A stretch of DNA of 64,000 nucleotides from an uncultured bacterium (GTDB lineage Bacteria > Cyanobacteriota > Vampirovibrionia > Gastranaerophilales > Gastranaerophilaceae). This document shows positions 53,178 through 61,206 of this stretch, piece after piece. Under the pieces are notes generated by a model. It did not search any database, had not been told where the DNA came from, and was given only the letters and a program-made list of their open reading frames with translations. Each line of letters begins with the position of its first letter. The first letter of the stretch is position 1. Location of the stretch: the NCBI GenBank assembly GCA_950022495.1, contig CATLLJ010000012.1, positions 1-64,000 on the forward strand. Direction: 5' to 3'. A program made the position numbers and the translations under genes.

Positions 53178-54785
53178 TTTTTGCCTGATATTAGACAAAT
53201 CTTTATATACATCACCTGTTAATTTTACATTATACAACTTGCGGAATGTTGTAAATATAGAAGGATTTAATAGAGTTGGCGAACAATCAGCCATATAAAT
53301 ATGCTTTGCATTTTCAGAATTTAAGGTAATTATATTAGATATTGTCAACACATCACATGTCGGAAAGAAAAAGTATATATTATCACTTGATACAGAATAA
53401 TTTTCAAAAAACTTAGATAATAAATTAATAACCAGCGGACAAAAATTACCAATATTTATTGATAATATATTTTCTTTATCTGTAAATACATCAGAAAAAT
53501 TTATCGCATATTCATTGTCATTTAATCTGCCTAACAATGTTTTAAAATACATTCTCTGCACTTCGGAATAAGGATTTATACCAATTATATATAGTCGTTC
53601 AAATTTATTAGATTTTAAATTTTTAGAAATTTCTTGAAACTTAGATAAAATTTCGCTCTCATTATAACCAATAAATGTTGAAGGCTTTGATTTACCACGT
53701 GCAAAACCTTTTGCCTGTTCAGCAGCATCAATCAATTCTGTATAGTCATTATTTTTAATTTTAATAACGCCTTTTGGTACAACATAATCGCAAGAATACA
53801 ATCTGCCCCTATATAGATACTCTGAATTCTTTTTAGTAGTTTTTGTTAATAATATAGAGCCTGGAAATGTTGAAAAATCTAAAATTGAATTTTCTGTTTT
53901 ATCGCCAAAATGCCCGATTAAATTTTCAAAATCTTTGAATTTTCTTAAAGCATGAGCTATTAAAAGATTTGCATGAGTGTATATATCAATATTTTTACCT
54001 TCAGTTTCTTTCAATAGTTCATACAAATTTTCAAAATTATTTCCACTGACAAGAATAGCTTTTCCCTTTCTTGTAGATGTAGAAACCTCGGTATTTTCAA
54101 TTTGCCCGAATTTATCTATCAGCGAATTGCTAATCTGTAATTGCAGCTTAAAATCAGATTTTGCAAGATTTGAAATAAGCTTAGATAGTTCATCTTCTTG
54201 AATATTTGACTGATTTAAGGAGTCTAAGGCTGATAAAATTTCATGATAAATTTCATCATCAAAAAAATCAATGTCATTTAAATTAATCAAATTTGAACAA
54301 CAGCTTTTTATTACAATTTCTAATATATCAATTAAATTTTTCAATCTGGTTGATAACTTTTTATATCTGGATAAAAACAGTTTCTCACCTGCAGAAATAG
54401 CTTTTGCAATTGGTGTGGAATTATCTATATTAACGGTCTTTTTTAATATTGCAGATGGCATATTTTTCTTTATAGAAAGTTTTTTATAAGCATCTCTTGT
54501 ATTTTCAAGAAGAAAGTATTCTTTCATTACCATAGAATATAGTTGTTCTTCATTAAATTCATTAATTGACACAAGAGCCGCAATATCACTAACAATATCA
54601 TATTTTATTGACTTGTTATTTGCCCCTAAATTTTCCAGTTTTATGACATAATAAGCAATTTGCTGCAAGAAAAACATAACCAGTTCCTGCAGTAAAAATA
54701 TATTTGGAGATACAGAACACGCACCTCTGGATGTACACTCATTTGTGTCAAGATACAAATGATTATTATCATTATAATTTTGCAT
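53175..54785 (-). CDS. Degenerate hybrid-cluster (prismane)-like protein
   Basis: A 536-residue protein with the layout of hybrid-cluster protein/CODH-type enzymes. AILVSGNNFENLYELLKETEG and IDIYTHANLLIAHAL (about 245-285) align with the ILVSGHDL-type and YTHGEMLPAH motifs, and SFPG-type FSTFPGSILL follows. Yet the ligands of the hybrid cluster appear lost: Glu of THGEM is Asn, the TTNC Cys is absent, and GGCDG, the ACGKY Cys and SWYEQK have no match. Two Cys remain near the N-terminus (NECTSRGACS) and scattered ones near the end. It may bind another cofactor or act as a structural relative. A glutaredoxin lies five bases upstream. Confidence 0.62.
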   Translation of the reverse strand: MQNYNDNNHLYLDTNECTSRGACSVSPNIFLLQELVMFFLQQIAYYVIKLENLGANNKSIKYDIVSDIAALVSINEFNEEQLYSMVMKEYFLLENTRDAYKKLSIKKNMPSAILKKTVNIDNSTPIAKAISAGEKLFLSRYKKLSTRLKNLIDILEIVIKSCCSNLINLNDIDFFDDEIYHEILSALDSLNQSNIQEDELSKLISNLAKSDFKLQLQISNSLIDKFGQIENTEVSTSTRKGKAILVSGNNFENLYELLKETEGKNIDIYTHANLLIAHALRKFKDFENLIGHFGDKTENSILDFSTFPGSILLTKTTKKNSEYLYRGRLYSCDYVVPKGVIKIKNNDYTELIDAAEQAKGFARGKSKPSTFIGYNESEILSKFQEISKNLKSNKFERLYIIGINPYSEVQRMYFKTLLGRLNDNEYAINFSDVFTDKENILSINIGNFCPLVINLLSKFFENYSVSSDNIYFFFPTCDVLTISNIITLNSENAKHIYMADCSPTLLNPSIFTTFRKLYNVKLTGDVYKDLSNIRQK

Positions 54786-54790
54786 AATTA

Positions 54791-55027
54791 TTAATCCTGT
54801 TTATAATCTTTTAAATATTCAATAATTTTATCCGATTCATATAATTTATCATTAGTGAGAGGATTGTAAAGAAAAGGTACTTGATCAATACCTCCAATTG
54901 TAAGCAATCTTAATGTATTATCACTGTTAGATACATCGAATTTATTATAAGTAATATTATTTTCCTTCATAAAATCCATAACCTTACGGCAATATGGACA
55001 TGTTTCTAAAACAAATAAGTCTAACAT
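54791..55027 (-). CDS. Glutaredoxin-like thiol-disulfide protein
   Basis: A 78-residue thioredoxin-fold protein with the dithiol motif CPYC at 10-13 and the cis-Pro region QVPFL at about 54. The tail EYLKDY is usual. It is a small glutaredoxin without fusion. Only five bases separate it from the prismane-like gene downstream, so they share a transcript. It may reduce or load that protein. Glutathione or thioredoxin reductase (trxB, 46505) could recycle it. Confidence 0.85.
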   Translation of the reverse strand: MLDLFVLETCPYCRKVMDFMKENNITYNKFDVSNSDNTLRLLTIGGIDQVPFLYNPLTNDKLYESDKIIEYLKDYKQD

Positions 55028-55147
55028 TATTACCTCCTCTTGTGTATTTTAGTACTGCTTAAAAAAATTTTAATTACCTACAGGAATAATTAAGGAATAT
55101 AATTAATGCTAATTGCAAAAGTACAATTTTTATACTAAACTTTGCTT

Positions 55148-56272
55148 ATGAATAAGAAGAATATATTATTTGTATTTGGCACTAGACCGGAAGTTATAAA
55201 ATTAGCTCCCATTATACTTGAATTAAAGAAATATCCTGATAAATACAGAGTTATTATTTGTAATACAGAGCAGCAAAAAGAATTATCTAACCAGACATTG
55301 AACTATTTCAATCTGCAAGCGGATATCAACCTTGATTGTATGAAACCAAATCAATCATTAGTTGAAATCCAAGCAAGAATATTAACATCTTTAGATAAAG
55401 TTTTTGCAGATAATACAATTGATGCAACAATAGTTCAAGGCGACACAATGACCGTATTATGCGGAGCATTAACAAGTTTTTATCACAAAATTCCTGTATT
55501 TCACGTAGAAGCAGGATTACGTTCATACGATATATATGAACCGTTCCCTGAAGAAGTCATGAGGCAAATGACCTCTAGAGTCGCAGAATTGCATTTTGCT
55601 CCAACAGAAACAAATAAAAAAGCACTTTTAAAAGAAGATATTGCAGATAATAAAATTCACATAACTGGAAATACTGTCATTGATGCTCTTTTCTGCTTAT
55701 CAGAAAGCACAATGAACTCAGCTAAAGAATATTTTGAGAATAAAGAAATACCAATAAATGATAAACTTGTATTAATTACTGCACATAGAAGAGAAAATCA
55801 CGGTGAAAGAATAGACAGAATACTTGATGCAATAGAATATCTTGTTAAAAATTATCCTGATCACACATTTGTAATTCCGGTTCACCCGAATCCAAATGTT
55901 AAAGATAAAATTCACTGCAGATTACAAAATTATTTAAACGTTCATCTTCTAAAACCTCTGGATTATCCATATTTGGTATACTTAATGAAGAATGCGAAAC
56001 TAATATTAACCGATTCCGGCGGAATTCAGGAAGAAGCTCCTTCTTTCGGATGTCCTACACTTGTTATGCGTTACGAAACCGAACGTCAGGAAGGTATTGA
56101 TGCAGGAGTATCAGTTCTTGTTGGTGCTGAATGTGATAAAATCATATCACTAAGTTCTGAAATACTTGATAAAACAAGAGAAGAATCCCGTTTAAAAACT
56201 CAAAACCCATACGGAACAGGAAATTCTGCTGAAATTATTGAACGAATTATTACCAAGTATTTTGAAAAATAA
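55148..56272 (+). CDS. wecB: UDP-N-acetylglucosamine 2-epimerase (non-hydrolysing)
   Basis: Makes UDP-ManNAc from UDP-GlcNAc for surface glycans. It has FGTRPEVIKLAPI at the start, VQGDTMTVLCGAL with the catalytic Asp, VEAGLRSYDIYEPFPEE with Glu, TAHRRENHGER with His/Arg, and SGGIQEEAPSFGCP. I begin at ATG 55148 (374 residues); an in-frame TTG six bases earlier is less likely. No Shine-Dalgarno is visible, and TATACT ends 12 bases before the ATG, so it may be a near-leaderless mRNA. It stands alone, with no WecC dehydrogenase nearby. Confidence 0.92.
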   Translation: MNKKNILFVFGTRPEVIKLAPIILELKKYPDKYRVIICNTEQQKELSNQTLNYFNLQADINLDCMKPNQSLVEIQARILTSLDKVFADNTIDATIVQGDTMTVLCGALTSFYHKIPVFHVEAGLRSYDIYEPFPEEVMRQMTSRVAELHFAPTETNKKALLKEDIADNKIHITGNTVIDALFCLSESTMNSAKEYFENKEIPINDKLVLITAHRRENHGERIDRILDAIEYLVKNYPDHTFVIPVHPNPNVKDKIHCRLQNYLNVHLLKPLDYPYLVYLMKNAKLILTDSGGIQEEAPSFGCPTLVMRYETERQEGIDAGVSVLVGAECDKIISLSSEILDKTREESRLKTQNPYGTGNSAEIIERIITKYFEK

Positions 56273-56278
56273 AATAAA

Positions 56279-56300
56279 AAGCAAGTTAAATAACTTGCTT
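56279..56300 (-). terminator. Terminator of the AMIN-like gene
   Basis: A ten-base-pair stem AAGCAAGTTA/TAACTTGCTT (56279-56288 with 56291-56300). The T-rich tail is on the minus strand, so it serves the gene ending at 56352. It may also slow plus-strand wecB transcripts. Confidence 0.65.
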
Positions 56301-56351
56301 AAAAATAAAATGTTTTAGGGATATATTTAAGTTTTATCGAGGTTTAAGACT

Positions 56352-57002
56352 TTATCTTAACGACGCAGACAATCTTTCATCAATACGTCTGTCAATCTTT
56401 TTCATAATTTTCTTCATACTCATATCATGTGTTGAATTTATACTTGTTGAGTCAGAAGAAATTTCTGCTAAATACCTCTTATACATTTCAATTTCTCTAT
56501 CTTTAATACTTTTCTTGATTAAAAGTTTGTCATCTTCCTCAGATATTTTTTTGGAAACTCTGAAAATCACTGCAAGTAAAGCTAATACAAAGCCGAACCA
56601 TAACAGCATATCTTTAGGAATAGTTTCACCGACAATAGTGCTTTCACCATTAGCAGGCTCCATAATAACAGATGAATTTTTTACATTCTCTGCTGTTATG
56701 TATATCTTCATCTTATTAGGTGCTGTATTTTCAACAACTAAATTATCAATATTGTTAGTACCTTTATATAAAGCATTAACAGTATCTGATGAAGTTATAC
56801 CTGACAGTTCCAAAATTAATTCATTATCAGACGGACTCTTCTTAGATACTTTTGCAATACTATCTGAACCAAGAATGATATTATAACCAATATTATTTTT
56901 TTCAAGTGTAATAGTATGTAAGTAATTACCGTTCGCATAAACAAGCGAACCAGTAATAACTAATGTAATTAAGAATCCGAATATTAAAAATATTTTTTTC
57001 AA
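56352..57002 (-). CDS. Envelope protein with AMIN-like domain
   Basis: A 216-residue protein. The start is TTG at 57002 with GGGAGGAAG upstream at the right distance. A signal peptide or first helix (KKIFLIFGFLITLVITGSLV) leads into a beta-rich 100-residue part (about 35-125) that resembles AMIN domains, which bind peptidoglycan or secretin partners. A second membrane helix lies at about 130-150. The basic C-terminal tail (DKLLIKKSIKDREIEMYKRY) would be cytosolic. In cyanobacteria and type IV pilus systems AMIN domains anchor secretins to the wall. That use here is inference. Confidence 0.6.
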   Translation of the reverse strand: MKKIFLIFGFLITLVITGSLVYANGNYLHTITLEKNNIGYNIILGSDSIAKVSKKSPSDNELILELSGITSSDTVNALYKGTNNIDNLVVENTAPNKMKIYITAENVKNSSVIMEPANGESTIVGETIPKDMLLWFGFVLALLAVIFRVSKKISEEDDKLLIKKSIKDREIEMYKRYLAEISSDSTSINSTHDMSMKKIMKKIDRRIDERLSASLR

Positions 57003-57199
57003 TTTCTCTTCCTCCCTAATCTACACATCTATGCTATACTGATTTGAATAAATATACATCAATCCATGGGTTTAAATGAATAGGTCAAAAGTTTTAATAA
57101 ATTAGTTAAGAATTGTAACGAAAATACTCAATGCTGAAATTGAAGAAAAAATAAAACCTTTATATAGGTGTAGAGAATACGAGATATTAGGAGAGACAA

Positions 57200-57562
57200 A
57201 TGATATTACTATTCGGCGAACAAGCAGCAAAAACAAAAGCTTCAAGCAAAAGTTCTACTGTAAAAAATCAACCAGTTGAAAATTCTGGAATTTTAGCAAT
57301 GAGCATGAGTGATGCAAAAAGTTTGTTAACAATGGGTGAATATGATACATATATCTCTTCAAGCCCTGTAGCAATAGATTATGCAATGTATGCAACAAGC
57401 GACTACTCAGAAGCAGATTCCGACGGCGGATTTATGAGCAATTTTTCTGCCGCAGTAGCATTCCTTGGTGGTGACGGAGGTTTCTTCGGCGGAAGTTCAT
57501 TTGATTGCGGTGGTGGATCTTTCAGTTGTTCTTCAGGCAGCTCATTTGCCTCTGTGTGCTAA
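57200..57562 (+). CDS. Small protein with a Gly/Ser/Cys-rich tail
   Basis: A 120-residue protein with an AGGAG ribosome site. The first 75 residues are polar, with no signal peptide; they begin MILLFGEQ. The last 35 residues are Gly, Ser, Phe and Cys: GGDGGFFGGSSFDCGGG, then SFSCSSGSSFASVC, with Cys at about 103, 109 and 120. Such tails occur in small secreted or structural proteins and in some RiPP precursors, but no modifying or export genes flank it. It ends in its own terminator and precedes two coiled-coil unknowns. Confidence 0.6.
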   Translation: MILLFGEQAAKTKASSKSSTVKNQPVENSGILAMSMSDAKSLLTMGEYDTYISSSPVAIDYAMYATSDYSEADSDGGFMSNFSAAVAFLGGDGGFFGGSSFDCGGGSFSCSSGSSFASVC

Positions 57563-57595
57563 ACAAAAACGAAACAATGATGATGGATGATAAAT

Positions 57596-57619
57596 AAAGA
57601 GCAGAAATATCTGCTCTTT
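57596..57619 (+). terminator. Terminator after the Gly/Ser/Cys-tail gene
   Basis: A nine-base-pair stem AAAGAGCAG/CTGCTCTTT (57596-57604 with 57611-57619) with a six-base loop, then TTTCTTG. Confidence 0.78.
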
Positions 57620-57621
57620 TC

Positions 57622-58058
57622 TTGTGTTAGACACAAACATTCATAATGAAAGAGGAATGTTCTTCGTTAAAATTTTTCATTGTTGTAATCGATTGCTACG
57701 TAAGAGCTTAGCTCGACAGGTGCAGCAAAAGAAAATCTCGATAAAATGAAATGAGCCAGCAGGGGCAAAGCCCTCGCTCTAAAGGAAGGTTCGGAAACAT
57801 AGTTTCTGATAACTCGAGCCATTTAATTCAGCGTGTTTTTCTTTTTTCGGTTCTACTATTTCTTTTTGCGTCGCAATCAAAAAGAAAAAGTGAACAAAAA
57901 GGATTCTTTTAAGAAGACAGTCAAATAAGTTCAGCATGCAAAACATTAATCAATTGTAACAAAAACTTAACAATACCACTCAAAATATTAAAGATTCACG
58001 AAAATAAGCCGATTAATTGAATAAGAAAAAAGTTACAAGGAAATTGAAAGGACTTACT
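57622..58058. other. Intergenic island with several hairpins
   Basis: About 430 bases without a convincing gene. The stretch 57700-57830 is richer in G+C than its surroundings and has AGGGGCAAAGCCCT and GGAAACATAGTTTC hairpins. TTTCTTTTTG/CAAAAAGAAA (57859-57868 with 57878-57887) is a perfect ten-base stem with a nine-base loop. The region may be an RNA gene or a decayed mobile repeat. A weak -10 and the start of the 713-residue gene follow. Confidence 0.4.
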
Positions 58059-60200
58059 ATGGGATTGGCAGCTTCACAAGCAAGATTATTAACCATTACT
58101 GCTAGATTAGCTGATAATGAATTAAGATCTCAAACCATCAATAATGCAAAAATGCGTTTGGCTACTCAAAGTTCCCAGGCAAGTGAAAACTATGTTAACG
58201 CATTGAATCAAGCTAGTTTAATGTTCACAAACTATGATTCAACCGGTGCTGAACAATCTCAGTTGTTAACTTTTAATGCATTAACAGGATACAGCCAATA
58301 CAATAACCAATATGGATTAGCTAATGCTGCTGGTATGATATTGGTAAGCGAAAATGATGCTGTTGCATTTGAAAAAGCTAATGGCAACCTTAATGCATTC
58401 TTAAAATCAAAAGGTTTAGAATATAACACAACTTACTTTGAAGAATTATGCGGTAAAGAAGGAAGCTATGTAAATGAATTATATCCTGAACCATTCAAAA
58501 AGATTGGTGTAGATGAACTTCAAGCTATGTACGAAGCTTACGGCAGCTACGAACATTCTGTTGAAATGGAAGAATATGACAAATTATACTCAGCATACAC
58601 AACAGCTTCTGAAGAATTAAATAAAGCAGTAAAAGAACTAATGCCCGGATATTTAAAAGGTGAATATATAAAAAATGAAGCAAATAGTCCTGCAGTATCT
58701 AGTGTTAATGGTTCACTTACTCTAAACACTAATAAATGGCATGATTTTCAAAAGGCAATGACAGGTTCAAATAATAATACCTATAATATTAATAATTTAA
58801 AAAATAAAGGCTATATAACCGAAGATGCCTATAATTACTTCAATAACTTTTTCAATCGAGTTAATGGAAAAGACCCTATGGTTACTGTAAGCGGTACTAA
58901 TTTAATTGTAAAAGAAAAATTTGAAACTACACTTTCACATACTGAGGCTAAAGGTGAAAACCCAGAAACATATACTTTAGATGATGAAGTAACATTTACA
59001 AAAGATAAAACTACAGGTTGCTGGACTGTAACACTTCCTGATAGTGGTTCCGGTAAGGTTTATGATGAAGATGAAGAAGGAAACCAAATTCTTGCTTATA
59101 CATATAGCTTAACAGGAGGAATTATATCTGGAACTCCTACAATATATACAGATATAAAAGACGTTATCAGCAAACTACAAGTAAGTGAAGGAACTTCTGT
59201 AAGTACATTTGAAGCTCAACCAGATAGTGATGGCAACATGAATGTAGTTGAAACACTAACAAGCACATATTCAACTAATGATGAGAAAAAAGAGTTTATT
59301 GATTCTTTATTTCATGCAATCTATGACTGTATTATAAACCAGGATGGCGTTATAAATGATCAACAATTCATTAATGGATTATTAGAAGATACCACACAAA
59401 AAATTACTGGTGAAGATGCTACCGTATTAAAATCAGGAAAAACTCTTAATGAAATTAAAAATACATTTGAAAGTGCAAAACAAGCATTTTTCCAATTTAT
59501 TGATGCAAATGCAAGCGATAGTAATGGAGATTATAAGACAAATAATACATTAGAAAACCTGCTTAACTCTGGCAAAATTATAATAAAAGACTTACAAGAT
59601 TTAGACTTCACAATGAAACTTCTTGGCGGCAGTGTTTACGACACAGATAAGAACAAAATTGACGCCAGCGGAGTTCTTATGACATCAAACTTCAAAACAG
59701 TTGTAAGTGATTTCATTATCAAAAACATGATTAGCGAAACAGGCGAACCTAAATATGCATGGGTTGATGAAAACGATACCGGCAACAAAGGAAACGCTGA
59801 TGCTAAAGCTCAATGGTATACTAACCTCTTCAATAGAATGAAACAAGGATATAAAACTCTTGAAAACGGTCTTGCTTCTTCTCCAGAATGGATGGAATTC
59901 GCATTACAAACAGGTATTGTTACAGTTGAACAAGTTGACAAAACATACAACTGGAAGTCAATTGACTACAAAACTTGCTCTAAAATCACAGAACAAACTG
60001 ATAACAGTGCAGCAGTTGCAAAAGCTGAAGCTGAATATAGCAGAGCAATGAATGATATCAATGCAAAAGACAGTATTTATGATATTGAATTAAAAAATAT
60101 TGATACAGAACACACAGCTCTTCAAACTGAATATGAATCAATCAAAGGTGTAATTAACAAAAACATTGAAAGAGTATTCAAATTTAATCAGAATGGTTAA
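58059..60200 (+). CDS. Large coiled-coil protein, MGLAASQARLL type, unknown function
   Basis: A 713-residue protein. I start at ATG 58059 (MGLAASQARLLTITARL), preceded by AAAGGA; an in-frame TTG at 58017 would add 14 basic residues. There is no signal peptide. The first 60 residues are amphipathic helix with Asn, Gln and Arg, the last 80 form another coiled coil, and the middle holds beta-rich and Ser/Thr/Asp-rich parts. This N-terminus resembles abundant unknowns of the lineage, and in feel recalls flagellar or secretion hook proteins. It converges with a second coiled-coil gene. Confidence 0.68.
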   Translation: MGLAASQARLLTITARLADNELRSQTINNAKMRLATQSSQASENYVNALNQASLMFTNYDSTGAEQSQLLTFNALTGYSQYNNQYGLANAAGMILVSENDAVAFEKANGNLNAFLKSKGLEYNTTYFEELCGKEGSYVNELYPEPFKKIGVDELQAMYEAYGSYEHSVEMEEYDKLYSAYTTASEELNKAVKELMPGYLKGEYIKNEANSPAVSSVNGSLTLNTNKWHDFQKAMTGSNNNTYNINNLKNKGYITEDAYNYFNNFFNRVNGKDPMVTVSGTNLIVKEKFETTLSHTEAKGENPETYTLDDEVTFTKDKTTGCWTVTLPDSGSGKVYDEDEEGNQILAYTYSLTGGIISGTPTIYTDIKDVISKLQVSEGTSVSTFEAQPDSDGNMNVVETLTSTYSTNDEKKEFIDSLFHAIYDCIINQDGVINDQQFINGLLEDTTQKITGEDATVLKSGKTLNEIKNTFESAKQAFFQFIDANASDSNGDYKTNNTLENLLNSGKIIIKDLQDLDFTMKLLGGSVYDTDKNKIDASGVLMTSNFKTVVSDFIIKNMISETGEPKYAWVDENDTGNKGNADAKAQWYTNLFNRMKQGYKTLENGLASSPEWMEFALQTGIVTVEQVDKTYNWKSIDYKTCSKITEQTDNSAAVAKAEAEYSRAMNDINAKDSIYDIELKNIDTEHTALQTEYESIKGVINKNIERVFKFNQNG

Positions 60201-60224
60201 TTAAAAATTTAACTATATAATCGA

Positions 60225-60252
60225 AAAGCCCTCAGGAAATCCTGAGGGCTTT
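60225..60252. terminator. Bidirectional terminator between the two coiled-coil genes
   Basis: A 12-base-pair perfect stem AAAGCCCTCAGG/CCTGAGGGCTTT (60225-60236 with 60241-60252), loop AAAT, with T-runs on both strands. Confidence 0.88.
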
Positions 60253-60270
60253 GTTTTATTAAACCATTTA

Positions 60271-60846
60271 TTAACCTTGACCTGTGTAGTTTGGAGCGAG
60301 GTTCTTGGCATCTGCTTGTTCCATCTTCTTGCAAGCTTCGTAATCTGCCTGTGCGATTTGAATTTGAGATTCCAAAGAGTCTTTTTCTGTCTGTAATGAC
60401 TCTTCTTCGTCTTTAAGTGGTTCAAGCATTGCTTCTCGCATTGATTCATATTTATCTTGAATTTGTTGCTGCATTTCTGCCATTTGAGTTTCTGCAAACG
60501 CTTTTTGAGTTGAGATTTGTTGGTTAGCCATCGCCATAATATTACTGTATTGGCCTTGTTCTTCTGTTGTTAATTGGGTACCATTTTGCATTTTACCAAC
60601 AATATCTGAAATTCTACCATAAGCACCCATTGTAATAGAATTCTGCATCATATTGATGGAGCTATTACTCATAGTTTTAAGAGAATTGAGTTCGTATTTT
60701 TCTTGACGATCAATCATCTTCTCCATTTTGGCCACATCACGAGTAACCCGTCTAGCTCTAGACTGGATGCGCATCATACGGGCTTGTAGCTGTCTTAATC
60801 GACCGCCCGCTGATAATTTTCCAAATGCTCCTAGTAAGAAACCCAT
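60271..60846 (-). CDS. Coiled-coil protein of unknown function
   Basis: A 191-residue protein, highly helical. A short hydrophobic, Gly-rich start (MGFLLGAFGKLSAGGRL) leads into a very basic segment (RQLQARMMRIQSRARRVTR) and then long heptad stretches rich in Met, Gln, Glu and Lys up to the C-terminus. There is no signal peptide. It converges with the 713-residue gene, whose N-terminus has a similar QARLL/QARMM pattern, so the two could be partners in one assembly. No function is claimed. Confidence 0.68.
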   Translation of the reverse strand: MGFLLGAFGKLSAGGRLRQLQARMMRIQSRARRVTRDVAKMEKMIDRQEKYELNSLKTMSNSSINMMQNSITMGAYGRISDIVGKMQNGTQLTTEEQGQYSNIMAMANQQISTQKAFAETQMAEMQQQIQDKYESMREAMLEPLKDEEESLQTEKDSLESQIQIAQADYEACKKMEQADAKNLAPNYTGQG

Positions 60847-61073
60847 TGTACTCGTATCCTTGTGTTAGTGTCCTCGTAATTATATAAAGTATTTGTTTTA
60901 TTGATAATTGCCTTTTTTGCGTTCTTTTATTAAGAAATGTTACAAAATTAACTAATATCATAGTATATACTTTTTATATAATACTTTGTATAACCGCTTA
61001 TAGCAAGACTTTTCAGAGTATTGCTAATTTAAAAATTTATTAGAAAAATTATTAACAAAATAGCTCAAAACCA

Positions 61074-61107
61074 TGTCATGACAAAACTTTTTGAGTAAAA
61101 CATGACA
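61074..61107 (+). promoter_or_regulatory. Operator-like palindromes upstream of the AI-2E-type permease
   Basis: TGTCATGACA (61074-61083) is a perfect ten-base palindrome. A second half-site CATGACA lies at 61101-61107, and CTCAAAA/TTTTGAG (61064-61070 with 61089-61095) forms an alternative stem around the first. The block lies 100-135 bases before the permease start, in a 360-base gene-free region (60847-61206) that is otherwise plain AT-rich DNA. It looks like a site for a dimeric repressor or activator. Confidence 0.4.
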
Positions 61108-61206
61108 CGTTAATTACGATAATTTACTATTGAAAATATTTTAATTTTTCAGTAATATAAACAAGAATTGCACTAAATTCAGAATATTTAAGCAAAAGGA
61201 GCAAAG

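Noticed and set aside
57200-57562. Bacteriocin or RiPP precursor
   Set aside because: The tail composition is suggestive, but no modifying enzyme, peptidase or ABC exporter is nearby, and there is no double-Gly leader. It is kept only as an observation.
58017-58058. Upstream TTG start adding 14 basic residues to the large coiled-coil gene
   Set aside because: The ATG at 58059 has a ribosome site and matches the MGxxxSQARLL type start. The extra residues look like translated leader.
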